Shown in pieces: positions 1-8,412 of a stretch of DNA of 64,000 bases. Made by a program: the position numbers and the translations under genes. Each line of letters starts with the position of its first letter. The stretch's first letter is position 1. The notes below the pieces were generated by a model. That model was not told the origin of the DNA. It saw only the letters and a list, made by a program, of their open reading frames with translations, and searched no databases. The DNA comes from Paenibacillus cremeus (lineage in GTDB: Bacteria > Bacillota > Bacilli > Paenibacillales > NBRC-103111). Location: the NCBI RefSeq assembly GCF_007786445.1, contig NZ_VNJI01000032.1:1-64000 (forward strand), in the 5' to 3' direction.

Positions 1-23
1 AGAGCGGCTCAAATGATCAAATA

Positions 24-119
24 GAGCAACTAACTGGGATTACATGGTAATTTTTCGATATAAAAAGTCGTAGTCAAAAAAGTGACTTTGTCAAATTCGA
101 CTTTTTCAGGAGCAACTAA
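24..119. repeat. Direct 10-mers around an inverted repeat
   Basis: GAGCAACTAA occurs at 24-33 and again at 110-119. Between the copies lies a perfect 9-bp inverted repeat, AAAAAGTCG at 62-70 and CGACTTTTT at 98-106, with a smaller GTCA/TGAC dyad inside. No open reading frame of note is present. The arrangement could be a weak bidirectional terminator or a small dispersed repeat element; the sequence alone does not decide. Confidence 0.4.
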
Positions 120-130
120 TTAAACCCAAA

Positions 131-172
131 TCGCCCTATAGCATCATGCCCGCTCGGCACGCTATAAGGCGA
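131..172 (-). terminator. Terminator after the first sugar ABC operon
   Basis: A 12-bp stem pairs 131-142 with 161-172 around an 18-nt loop. The one imperfect position is a G-U pair in minus-strand RNA but an A-C mismatch in plus-strand RNA, so it fits minus-strand transcripts. It lies about 25 bases past the LplB permease stop. The U tract on the minus side is short. Confidence 0.6.
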
Positions 173-196
173 TTTTTTTCATACAGGTACAAAAAC

Positions 197-1141
197 TCAC
201 CACAAGGCCTGATCCGTAAACCGCTTAGACAGCCAGTTGGAAAACAGCAGCAGCGCAAGCCCAGCCACCGATTGGAACAGCCCCGCCGCAGTCGCGAACG
301 AAAACCGCCCCATCGTCAACCCTACCCGGTATACGTAGGTATCGATAATGTCCCCAACGTTGTAAACCACGGGATTGTACAGGATGAAAATTTGATCAAA
401 CCCCGCCGACAAAATTTGCCCCGTCCGCAAAATCAGCAGAACAACGATCGTGCCAAAAATCGAAGGCAGCGTAATGTGACGCATCAGATGAAACCGCGAA
501 GCCCCATCGATCCGTGCGGCCTCAAACAGCTCCGGATTGATCCCTGCAATCGCAGCCAGATAAATGATCGTCCCCCAGCCCGCCTCCTTCCAGATCCCAG
601 AGATCACGAGCAGCGAGCGAAACTGATCCGGTGTCGTAAGCGGTGAGGTGGATAGCCCGATCAAGGACAGGAAGCCGCTCGATGGCGACAAAAACGTAAA
701 CAGCACACCGCCAAGCACAACCCACGACAAGAAATGCGGGAAATAAATGATCGTTTGAATAATCCGTTTGAAGGTGCTGTTAAAAATCTCATTCAGGAGT
801 ATCGCCATAATTATCGGTGCCGGAAAGCCAAAGATCAGTTTATAGAAGCTAATCAGAATCGTATTCTCAAACGAGTTCCAAAATCCGCTGTCAGCGAACA
901 GCTGCGCGAACCATTTTATACCGACCCAGTCACTGGCTAGAATGCCTTTGGCCAGCTTATAATCCTTAAAGGCAATCAGCACGCCGCCCATCGGCACATA
1001 TTTGAAAATGAAAAAATAGATAATACCCGGCAGCAGCAGCACGTAATGATACATGTATTTGCGCGCAAGCTTCCGAAGCGGGTGCTGGCGGACCAGCGAT
1101 GCTGCAGGTACATCGGCTGCAGGCGCGGAGGGTGCGTTCAT
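197..1141 (-). CDS. LplB-type sugar ABC transporter permease
   Basis: Membrane permease of a carbohydrate importer of the LplB/UgpA kind. It is about 314 residues with six predicted membrane segments. An EAA-type loop around residues 205-225 (FEAARIDGASRFHLMRHITLP) contacts the shared ATPase, and the C-terminus ends in SKRFTDQALW as is usual for this family. The ATG at 1141 has AGGAG eight bases upstream and overlaps the stop of the AraC gene by ATGA. An upstream GTG at 1150 is possible but lacks a good RBS. It is the last gene of a four-gene operon. No ATPase gene is nearby, as is common where an MsmX-like ATPase serves many importers. Substrate unknown. Confidence 0.9.
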   Translation of the reverse strand: MNAPSAPAADVPAASLVRQHPLRKLARKYMYHYVLLLPGIIYFFIFKYVPMGGVLIAFKDYKLAKGILASDWVGIKWFAQLFADSGFWNSFENTILISFYKLIFGFPAPIIMAILLNEIFNSTFKRIIQTIIYFPHFLSWVVLGGVLFTFLSPSSGFLSLIGLSTSPLTTPDQFRSLLVISGIWKEAGWGTIIYLAAIAGINPELFEAARIDGASRFHLMRHITLPSIFGTIVVLLILRTGQILSAGFDQIFILYNPVVYNVGDIIDTYVYRVGLTMGRFSFATAAGLFQSVAGLALLLFSNWLSKRFTDQALW

Positions 1142-3405
1142 AACGAGCACTCCTTTCGTTTCCGGAATTCCCCGGGGGTCATGCTCTCATGCTTTTTGAA
1201 AAAACGGATAAAGCTCTGTACATCGTTATACCCGATTTGACGGCAAATGTCCTGCAGCGAATAACGATACCCGCGATCCGTGAGAAGCGCCTTACTCTGC
1301 TCGATCCGTACCTTAGTCAAATAATCCAGCGGTGAGGTGCCCAGCTCGGTGCGAAACAAGCTGTTCAAATAGCTGACGCTAATCCCGACATGCGTCGCAA
1401 CCTCGGCCACGGATGCAATCTCGTGATACGCCACTTCCATAAACGAGGTAGCCTGCTTCAAATAGGCATTGCCATGCTTTTTCCCCTGCAGCTGCTCCAG
1501 CTGATCCATAAGCAAATGCACACACTCGCGAAGAAGCCGCTCCAGCTCCGAGCTGTTCCTGCACTCCCCGACCCGCTTAGAGCTGTAAGGGATACTCGGC
1601 ATTTCATAGCCCTGCGTGTACAAATGCTGGATGATCGAGCTCATCAGCATCACGATCGTCTCCTGCGCCTGCTCCCGAGGGTAGTTGCGGTTATACACAT
1701 AGCGCGTGAAAAAGTCAGTCAGTACCTCATCCGCCTGCGTCCGATCGATGGTAATAATGCGGGCGATCAGCTCTTTTTGCAATTCCAACGGATAATCGAA
1801 CCGGACCGTCCCCACACTGTCGCCAAAAAACACTACGTCCCGCTCATGCAGCAGCGCTTTCCAATTCGCCGCCCGCTTGGCATCGACATAGGAGGAATAC
1901 ACCTGAGTCAAGCTGCCGTATACCCGGCCAAACGCGAACTGCAGCGTCAAATCGAAATCCGTCTGCGCCATCGCATTGACTTCGTCCGCCGCTTCTTTTA
2001 GCTGCTGCTTTAGCTCCCCTTCAAAATCGTCCCCGCACTCCCCCTGCTCAAAGTTGAGCACATACCCGAAATGCATATGATCCAAAATCGTACCGACCGC
2101 CAGCAGCCTTTTGCCGAGCGCCTCTTCAGTCAGGCTAAACAGCAGCAGCTTTATGCGATTATAGTCCTCGTGAAATTCGTACTTGCGCAGGTCCGCCACA
2201 ACAACGAGCGCAGCAAAATAACGGTGTGGAAAAGCGATTCCGATATTCGCCAGCTGCTGCTCCGTCACATCCGGGGAGGCCAGGCTATCCACCAGCATGT
2301 CGTACAGCAGGCGGTACCGAATGATTGGCTCGCTCTGCCGGAGCGTCCCTTTGATGTGCTCATTTTCCTTCAGCAGCCGGGCAATCGCTTCACTAACAAG
2401 CGTGCTCTCATCCGCTAGACGCGCCGATTGCGCGCCCCCTGTGAACGAAGCTAGCACCTGCTTCCAAGGACGGGACAGCCTCATCGAGAACAAATACGCC
2501 AGCGCAAACCCGATCAGCAGCACGACGAGCTCGATGCGAATCACTTCGCCAAGCTTTGCACGCAGCACCTCCACATAGCTGTGATACGGGATCAGCTTCA
2601 CCACTGTCCAGTCGAACTGCTCCCCTTTCATGAATCCTGCAAAAAATTCCTCCCCGCCCAGCTCGATCCGCTGAAGACCGGCAGCACCGGTCAGCTTATT
2701 TTGGACAGCCAAATCCCGCAGCGACTGCGACAAATCTTCCAGGGGCGGCCCAGACAGCACGTGAAAATCGGAGGAATCCAGCACATAGACGTGATCCGAG
2801 CTGCTCACATTCGCGTAATTATACAGCACCTCGAAAAATACGCTCCGCTTCACATTCACGATCAGACTGCCAAGCGGAACACTAGAAGTGAGCGGGATCG
2901 GACGGCCCCACGTGATGACCTCTACATTTTGCCGATCGACCGTACTGCTCAGCACTCTCACAGACCGCCGCTTCTCCTGCTGCTTCGCATCCGCGCGTTT
3001 GACATAAGCCTCATCATAAAATTCATCCAGCGGATACAGCCCTTCACTCGTGGTCAGCACCTTATTGTTCAGCTTGAAATAGACATAAATCGAGTACAGC
3101 ATACTGTTGGTCGTAATTTGATTGCGCAGCGCTTCCTTCACATTGCCAAACTGGAGGATCGAGTATTGAAACGGATTGCTCAGCATTGGACTCAGCTCCG
3201 GCAGCAAAGATAGCTGCAATGTCAGCTGATCGATATTGCTCGCGAGCGTATCGGCATGGGACAACATGCTGCTCATCGCTTCTGCGGTGGAGCGCTCGTA
3301 CTCGCTTTTAACCTCGTGGCTGTAAAAGACCATGTAGACGGATCCGATCAACAGGGAGAGCAGACAGATCGTAACCATATAGGACGTTAGCAGCTTATTG
3401 AACAT
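1138..3405 (-). CDS. Two-TM sensor AraC-family regulator (YesN-like)
   Basis: Membrane-bound transcriptional regulator of 755 residues. A membrane segment at about residues 8-30 and a second near 290-310 bracket an extracytoplasmic sensing region of roughly 260 residues. The last 100 residues hold two AraC helix-turn-helix units (VATHVGISVSYLNSLFRTE and a second ending in FIRFFKKHESMTPGEFRK). It sits inside the transporter operon, between the binding protein and the LplB permease, so it probably senses the imported sugar or its polymer and controls this operon. RBS GAGGG precedes the ATG. The stop overlaps the next start. Confidence 0.88.
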   Translation of the reverse strand: MFNKLLTSYMVTICLLSLLIGSVYMVFYSHEVKSEYERSTAEAMSSMLSHADTLASNIDQLTLQLSLLPELSPMLSNPFQYSILQFGNVKEALRNQITTNSMLYSIYVYFKLNNKVLTTSEGLYPLDEFYDEAYVKRADAKQQEKRRSVRVLSSTVDRQNVEVITWGRPIPLTSSVPLGSLIVNVKRSVFFEVLYNYANVSSSDHVYVLDSSDFHVLSGPPLEDLSQSLRDLAVQNKLTGAAGLQRIELGGEEFFAGFMKGEQFDWTVVKLIPYHSYVEVLRAKLGEVIRIELVVLLIGFALAYLFSMRLSRPWKQVLASFTGGAQSARLADESTLVSEAIARLLKENEHIKGTLRQSEPIIRYRLLYDMLVDSLASPDVTEQQLANIGIAFPHRYFAALVVVADLRKYEFHEDYNRIKLLLFSLTEEALGKRLLAVGTILDHMHFGYVLNFEQGECGDDFEGELKQQLKEAADEVNAMAQTDFDLTLQFAFGRVYGSLTQVYSSYVDAKRAANWKALLHERDVVFFGDSVGTVRFDYPLELQKELIARIITIDRTQADEVLTDFFTRYVYNRNYPREQAQETIVMLMSSIIQHLYTQGYEMPSIPYSSKRVGECRNSSELERLLRECVHLLMDQLEQLQGKKHGNAYLKQATSFMEVAYHEIASVAEVATHVGISVSYLNSLFRTELGTSPLDYLTKVRIEQSKALLTDRGYRYSLQDICRQIGYNDVQSFIRFFKKHESMTPGEFRKRKECSL

Positions 3406-3460
3406 AGGTCGCCCTCGCTCTCCCTTAATGATCGCCCACTTCAGGCCTCATCAGTGCTAG

Positions 3461-5062
3461 CTACTTCTTCGTCTTTTTCCATTCGTCGTTGACTTGCTTT
3501 TCGATGTCGCTGCCACCCTGCTGGTAATACTTCTGAACGAACTCATCGAACTTGTCGACAGACCATGCGCCGGTGATGATTTTCGCATAATATTCGTTCC
3601 AGAGCGTGATCAGATCCGGATGGTCGATCATCGCTTGCGTCGTTTTCCAGAACTCGTTTTTGATCAGGTTTTTCGGATCGTTGGACAGCACCATGCCCTT
3701 GATCGCATCGTCCGCCATCCAGCGCCGGTCAACAACTTGCAGGAAGCGAATCGGGTTGGAAAAGCCTTTTTTATACAATTCGGAGTACGATTCGACCTTC
3801 ATATCGATCTTGTTTTTGTCTTTATCAAAGGTAAAATCTTTCCCTTCCTCGCCGTACGTCACCAGGTTGAAGCCCGGCCCTACCGCCCAATCGACCATCT
3901 GCAGCAGCCGCTTTGGATCCTTCACCTTGCTGGAAATCGCCCGCATATCGTTATACGACGGCGAGCTCTCCGCCCAGCCTTTCTTCCCGTTCGGTCCGGT
4001 CGGCGGTTCAATAACGAGCAGTTTCGCGCTTGGATTCGCCTTAAGCAGGGAGCTGTTGAGCGCTTGCTTCGGATCGCCGTCAAAGGCGCTGCCTTCAAAC
4101 ACGCCCACCTTCGAGTTGATGACCTTCTCCTGAAGCTGCTTCGTCTCCATAATCGGGAAGTCGGGGTCGATAATGCCTTCCTTGAACCAGTTTTGCAGCA
4201 GCTGCAGCACCTGCTTCGTTTCCGGCAGCACCATGCCCTGCTTCAGCACCCCTCCGCGCTCATGCCAGAACGTCGGAATGATGCCATAAGAACCGAAAAT
4301 CGCGCTAAAATTCGGCGGCTCCGTCGTATTCGATTTCATTTTGGTCGTGGAGAGTCCGTAGGTGTCCTTCTTGCCGTTCTTGTCCGGATCGTTGAATGTA
4401 AACGCCTTGAGCACGTCGTGCAGCTCATCTAGCGTTTTCGGCTCTTTGAGCCCCAAGCTGTCGAGCCAATCCTTGCGGATGACAAAGCCGCTGATGTTCG
4501 GACCGTTGAACGCTTCCGGACGGAAGCCGACAGGCAGCGCGTAGAGCTTGCCTTTGTAGCGGAGCGTTTCGATATCCTCCTGCTTGATCACCTTTTGAAT
4601 GTTGGGCATATCTTTGATCAAATCATCGAGCGGAATGATCAGCCCTTCGTCGGCGAACCGGCTCATCGTCGGAATATTGACATTGAACATGTCGGGGAGC
4701 TCACCCGAGGCAGCCAGCAGATTGAGCTTCTGGTAATACTCGTCGCCGGAGGCCAGCGTGACCTTGTAGTCAATGCCTTTGAGGCCCGCTTTGTCCATCG
4801 CGTCCAGCACGATAGGCTTGGCCGGCCCGCCGTCAGCCGGATACTCCGGTGCATTAAAGCTTCGAAAAATATTATAGGTCACCTTATCGACCTTAGCTGG
4901 CGTTGCTGCCGGTGCGGGTTCACTGCTTTTGGCCTCCGGCTGTTTCGTGGGCTGCGGCGTGGCTGAGGACGAAGTGCTGTTGCAGCCGGCCGCCCCCAGC
5001 GCGAGCAGTGCAGCGGAGGTGCAGGCGATGATGGTTTTGACCTTGGGTTTCATAGGTTTCAT
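3461..5062 (-). CDS. Sugar ABC transporter solute-binding lipoprotein
   Basis: Extracellular substrate-binding protein of 533 residues, close to the 500-560 residue LipO/YtcQ type found with LplB and YtcP permeases. The N-terminus has a basic start, a hydrophobic stretch and a lipobox ending LGAAGC, then a low-complexity Ser/Thr/Pro/Glu linker that tethers the domain. AAAGGAGG lies nine bases before the ATG. It follows the YtcP gene by 21 bases and precedes the AraC gene by 55, so co-transcription is likely. The ligand, probably an oligosaccharide, cannot be read from the sequence. Confidence 0.9.
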   Translation of the reverse strand: MKPMKPKVKTIIACTSAALLALGAAGCNSTSSSATPQPTKQPEAKSSEPAPAATPAKVDKVTYNIFRSFNAPEYPADGGPAKPIVLDAMDKAGLKGIDYKVTLASGDEYYQKLNLLAASGELPDMFNVNIPTMSRFADEGLIIPLDDLIKDMPNIQKVIKQEDIETLRYKGKLYALPVGFRPEAFNGPNISGFVIRKDWLDSLGLKEPKTLDELHDVLKAFTFNDPDKNGKKDTYGLSTTKMKSNTTEPPNFSAIFGSYGIIPTFWHERGGVLKQGMVLPETKQVLQLLQNWFKEGIIDPDFPIMETKQLQEKVINSKVGVFEGSAFDGDPKQALNSSLLKANPSAKLLVIEPPTGPNGKKGWAESSPSYNDMRAISSKVKDPKRLLQMVDWAVGPGFNLVTYGEEGKDFTFDKDKNKIDMKVESYSELYKKGFSNPIRFLQVVDRRWMADDAIKGMVLSNDPKNLIKNEFWKTTQAMIDHPDLITLWNEYYAKIITGAWSVDKFDEFVQKYYQQGGSDIEKQVNDEWKKTKK

Positions 5063-5083
5063 GGAACAAGCCTCCTTTAAAGT

Positions 5084-5938
5084 TTATGACTTGACCGAGC
5101 CGATCAATGTGCCTTTAACAAAATATTTTTGCAAAAACGGATAGACGCACACGATCGGAAGCACAGCAAGGACGATCGTTGCGGCGATCACCGATTCCGT
5201 CGAGGAGCCTGTCAGCTCGCCTGTTGTCTGGGCCAGCTCCTGTCCGCGGATGATGTCTTTAAGCAAGATCGGCAGCACGTACTTGCTCTTGTCATTCAAA
5301 TAGAACAAAGCGTACAAATAGTTGTTCCACAGTCCAACCGCCTCCCAAAGCGCGACTGTCGCCAGCACCGGCTTGGATAACGGCAGCGCAATCGAGAAAA
5401 AGATGCGCAGCACATTCGCGCCATCCATCATCGCCGAATCCTCCAGCTCCGCAGGCAGCGTGCGAAAGAAGCTGAGCATCACGATCACGTTGAACGCCGA
5501 GATGGCCGTGGGGACGATCAGCGACCAGAGCGAATTGATGAGCCCCAGGCTTTTGACCAGCAAGTACGTTGGGATAATGCCGCCGCTGAACAAAATCGTG
5601 AACAGCAGGTACACCAACCAGCCTTTGCGCCCCGGCAAATCCTGCTTCGATAACGGATACGCCGTCGTTGAGGTCAGGAACACGCTCACAACCGTTCCAG
5701 CAACGGTGATAAAAATACTATTTTGGTACGCGAGCCACAAATACTTGGAATGAACCACCCGATCATACGCCGCCGCCGTGAATCCCCTTGGGAGGTAAAA
5801 GATCCCGCCCCGCATGGCCTCTTCCATGGAACTAAACGACAAACACAGCTCGTGCCACATCGGGTACAGCATCACGATCGCGGTCACCATAAACAGCAGC
5901 CCGTTGACCGTCGAAAATACGCTCGCACGACCTCTCAC
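5084..5938 (-). CDS. YtcP-type sugar ABC transporter permease
   Basis: Second membrane subunit of the importer, 284 residues with six predicted membrane segments. The EAA loop is at about residues 165-190 (AMMDGANVLRIFFSIALPLS). The C-terminus FLQKYFVKGTLIGSVKS is typical of the YtcP/AraQ permeases. The start is GTG with GGAGGGGGGAG upstream. It is the first gene of the operon, an unusual order since the LplB partner comes last after the sensor. A second YtcP at 62993-63859 has a nearly identical C-terminus, so the two modules are paralogous. Confidence 0.9.
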   Translation of the reverse strand: MRGRASVFSTVNGLLFMVTAIVMLYPMWHELCLSFSSMEEAMRGGIFYLPRGFTAAAYDRVVHSKYLWLAYQNSIFITVAGTVVSVFLTSTTAYPLSKQDLPGRKGWLVYLLFTILFSGGIIPTYLLVKSLGLINSLWSLIVPTAISAFNVIVMLSFFRTLPAELEDSAMMDGANVLRIFFSIALPLSKPVLATVALWEAVGLWNNYLYALFYLNDKSKYVLPILLKDIIRGQELAQTTGELTGSSTESVIAATIVLAVLPIVCVYPFLQKYFVKGTLIGSVKS

Positions 5939-5987
5939 CGTCTCCCCCCTCCTTTTTTCTGTCGTGATTTGAAGAGCCGCATTCCTG

Positions 5988-6001
5988 AGATTGCGCTTTC
6001 A
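5988..6001 (-). promoter_or_regulatory. Possible CcpA (cre-like) site upstream of first sugar operon
   Basis: On the minus strand TGAAAGCGCAATCT matches the catabolite-response consensus at the central AAAGCG and most flanking positions, with two mismatches. It lies about 50 bases upstream of the YtcP start. I could not place a convincing -35/-10 pair in 5939-6148. Confidence 0.25.
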
Positions 6002-6148
6002 CTATTGCATATTCTCCAGGCCGGCTGCTAAGAATCATCACTTTAGATGCAGGGTATTAAAAATTGCTACTGAGGCGCGAAACCGTTGGTGCGCAAGGGT
6101 TTAGAGGTGTAAGCTTAGTTGAATCCTACTGCACCATGAAAAAACAGC

Positions 6149-6171
6149 AAAAAACCCGCCAGTTCGGCGGG
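6149..6171 (-). terminator. Terminator after the soluble chemoreceptor
   Basis: The stem CCCGCC (6155-6160) pairs with GGCGGG (6166-6171), followed on the minus strand by six U residues. It is 24 bases past the chemoreceptor stop. Confidence 0.8.
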
Positions 6172-6194
6172 CTAACAGGGATTATGTATCATCA

Positions 6195-7022
6195 CTATCG
6201 GGTTTTGTTCAAGACCGCAGCCAAATCATGTGCCGTCTTATCGATCTGCTCGAACGAGGCGCTCAGCTCTTCCATGCTTGCGGCATGCTCTTGCGTAAAC
6301 GTTGACATGCGTCCGATTGAAGCATCGATATTCACGATATATTTTTGAATCTCGTGCAAAATCGTGGAAATGTTGGATACGGCGCTTTTACTATTGTCGG
6401 CCATCTTCCGAATTTCAGTCGCGACCACATTAAAGCCCATCCCATGCTCCCCTGCTCTAGCCGCTAAAATGGCTGCATTGAGTCCAAGCAAATGGGATTG
6501 CGAAGCTACTTCTTCGACGAAAGAAAGGATGGATGTCACATGCTTGATATTCTCGTTTAACAAATGGGAATCCTGAAGCACGCCTTGAATTTGCTCCGCG
6601 ACTTCCTGCGATGCAACGGTCATTTGCTCCGTGTAAGCCGCCGCTTCATCGACTGATTCCGCCAGTCGATCAGCGCTCTTTTGAATCACATCCGCCTTCT
6701 CATTGGAAGCCACGGCTGTGAAGAAGCCGACCACTTCGTTCCCATCGTACACAGGTACGCTTGTCGCCACATAAGCAATGCCCAAAAACTCCGGTCCCCG
6801 CTCCTGCCGAACGATTTCCCCTCGGAGCTTGGAGGTATGGGTTACACTGCCTTTGAGCTTTCCATCAAAATGATCCCCCACTTCAAACGCAAGATTGATC
6901 CTTCTTCCTGGCAGCTTTGCAACCACCTTGTCCATGTCTAAGACGAATAAGTTCAAATCCTCCACGCTGGACTGCTGAATCGTTTCCAAACTATTGATTA
7001 ATTCCTGGAGCTTTGGGTGCAT
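6195..7022 (-). CDS. Soluble methyl-accepting chemotaxis protein
   Basis: Cytoplasmic chemoreceptor of about 275 residues that would signal to CheA/CheW. No membrane segment is visible. The N-terminal 120 residues look like a small Cache/PAS-like sensing module (RGPEFLGIAYVATSVPVYDG). The rest is coiled coil with the conserved hairpin tip SHLLGLNAAILAARAGEHG near residue 190. Size and layout resemble Bacillus YfmS. The ATG at 7022 has GGGGAT upstream; an in-frame ATG at 7043 is weaker. It is monocistronic with its own terminator. The ligand is unknown. Confidence 0.88.
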   Translation of the reverse strand: MHPKLQELINSLETIQQSSVEDLNLFVLDMDKVVAKLPGRRINLAFEVGDHFDGKLKGSVTHTSKLRGEIVRQERGPEFLGIAYVATSVPVYDGNEVVGFFTAVASNEKADVIQKSADRLAESVDEAAAYTEQMTVASQEVAEQIQGVLQDSHLLNENIKHVTSILSFVEEVASQSHLLGLNAAILAARAGEHGMGFNVVATEIRKMADNSKSAVSNISTILHEIQKYIVNIDASIGRMSTFTQEHAASMEELSASFEQIDKTAHDLAAVLNKTR

Positions 7023-7235
7023 GGCTAAATCCCCTTCATCCAATCCTGGATATCTATAATAAATTCAAATAGAATATTCTACAAATTCTTACAAAACCCT
7101 TCATGAGAAAAAGGAATGGTACTAATCGTATCCCTCATCTCCTATGGATAAGGTTCTGGCATTCATCCTACAGGTTGGTGTATGATAAAATATATATTTC
7201 CTAGTTTCCCGATCACATAATTAATGGAGGAAGTC

Positions 7236-8312
7236 ATGTCACATTCCACTGGGCTTGCTGGGAAGCAGAGCCATCCCAAGAAAGTCATTCTAAGCGTCAT
7301 TATTTTCCTGCTGATTGCGATTGCCGGGTTGTCTTATGTCAAATGGTACCCGTACTACAACAAAGCGATGGATGCAGCGGTCAAGCACTCGATCGGCGCC
7401 TCCATTGTGTCCGGCAAAAATCCGGAAGCCCCTGCACCGTCCTGGACTTCCGCGTGGGAGTATACAAAAGCGTACTATAACTCCGTCTGGAAAGCGGCGG
7501 TGTTAGGCATTTTGCTCGGCTCGCTCGTGCAAGTGCTGATTCCTACGCAATGGCTGTTGAGTGTACTCGGGCGGGCCAATTTCCGCAGTACCGCCATCGG
7601 CGGCTTGGCCTCGATCCCCGGCATGATGTGCACCTGCTGCGCGGCCCCACTGGCGGTCGGCTTGCGCAAAAAGAACGTTTCCGTCGGGACCTGTCTCGCC
7701 TTCTGGCTTGGGAATCCGACGATCAATCCGGCTACCTTGATTTTCATGGGCTTCGTCCTATCGTGGAAGTTCACGGTGCTGCGTCTCGTTTTCGGGCTTC
7801 TGCTTACGTTCGGTGTCAGCTACCTTGCAAACCGCTATGCTGGAAACGCCGAGCTGCCTAAGGAAGTAACCCAGCCTGCGGAAGAAGCCATACAAGAAGA
7901 GCACACCGGCTCCTTCTTGTCCCGTTGGGGACGGAGCATCTGGTCGATGCTCCTGCATATCGTTCCGGCGTATATTCTTGCCGTTCTATTGCTTGGCGCT
8001 GCACGGGCTTGGCTGTTCCCGCACCTTGGCGAAGCTGCCTCTAATAGCCTCATCGCGATTATTGGGTTTGCAATCGCTGGGATGCTGTTCGTCATTCCAA
8101 CGGCCGCGGAGATTCCCATCGTACAAACGATGATGTCGTTCGGTCTTGGCACGGGTCCCGCATCAGCCCTGCTGCTGACGCTGCCGTCTGTGAGCCTGCC
8201 GTCGCTGCTTATGGTTTCCCGTTCGTTCCCAGCCAAAGTGCTTTGGTTCGTCGCGGCCTCCGTCGTTGTCATCGGTATCGTTGCCGGGATTGCCGGCATG
8301 CTGCTGCTTTAA
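7236..8312 (+). CDS. ArsP/YraQ-family membrane permease
   Basis: Predicted integral membrane permease of 358 residues with about eight to ten membrane segments in two halves. The first half has a Cys cluster, MMCTCCAAPLAVGLRKK (C132, C134, C135), followed by WLGNPTINPATL. The second half has IPTAAEIPIV and LPSVSLPSLLMV. These are hallmarks of the ArsP/YraQ (DUF318) family, some members of which export trivalent organoarsenicals or other thiol-reactive or metal species. The start is ATG 7236 with GGAGG six bases before it; the ATG at 7224 is part of that RBS context. No ars or thioredoxin gene is adjacent, so the substrate is open. Confidence 0.82.
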   Translation: MSHSTGLAGKQSHPKKVILSVIIFLLIAIAGLSYVKWYPYYNKAMDAAVKHSIGASIVSGKNPEAPAPSWTSAWEYTKAYYNSVWKAAVLGILLGSLVQVLIPTQWLLSVLGRANFRSTAIGGLASIPGMMCTCCAAPLAVGLRKKNVSVGTCLAFWLGNPTINPATLIFMGFVLSWKFTVLRLVFGLLLTFGVSYLANRYAGNAELPKEVTQPAEEAIQEEHTGSFLSRWGRSIWSMLLHIVPAYILAVLLLGAARAWLFPHLGEAASNSLIAIIGFAIAGMLFVIPTAAEIPIVQTMMSFGLGTGPASALLLTLPSVSLPSLLMVSRSFPAKVLWFVAASVVVIGIVAGIAGMLLL

Positions 8313-8339
8313 CTAGCACAACGCGTTGTAAAAAAAATT

Positions 8340-8384
8340 GCCTTCAAGTCTACGGCTTGCTGCCGTTAGATTTGGAGGCTTTTT
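8340..8384 (+). terminator. Terminator after the permease
   Basis: A long stem pairs 8340-8355 with about 8363-8379, with one bulge and one mismatch, and is followed by five T residues. It is 28 bases past the permease stop. Confidence 0.8.
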
Positions 8385-8412
8385 GGTGTGAGCATACTAA
8401 TTTTTCATTGGG

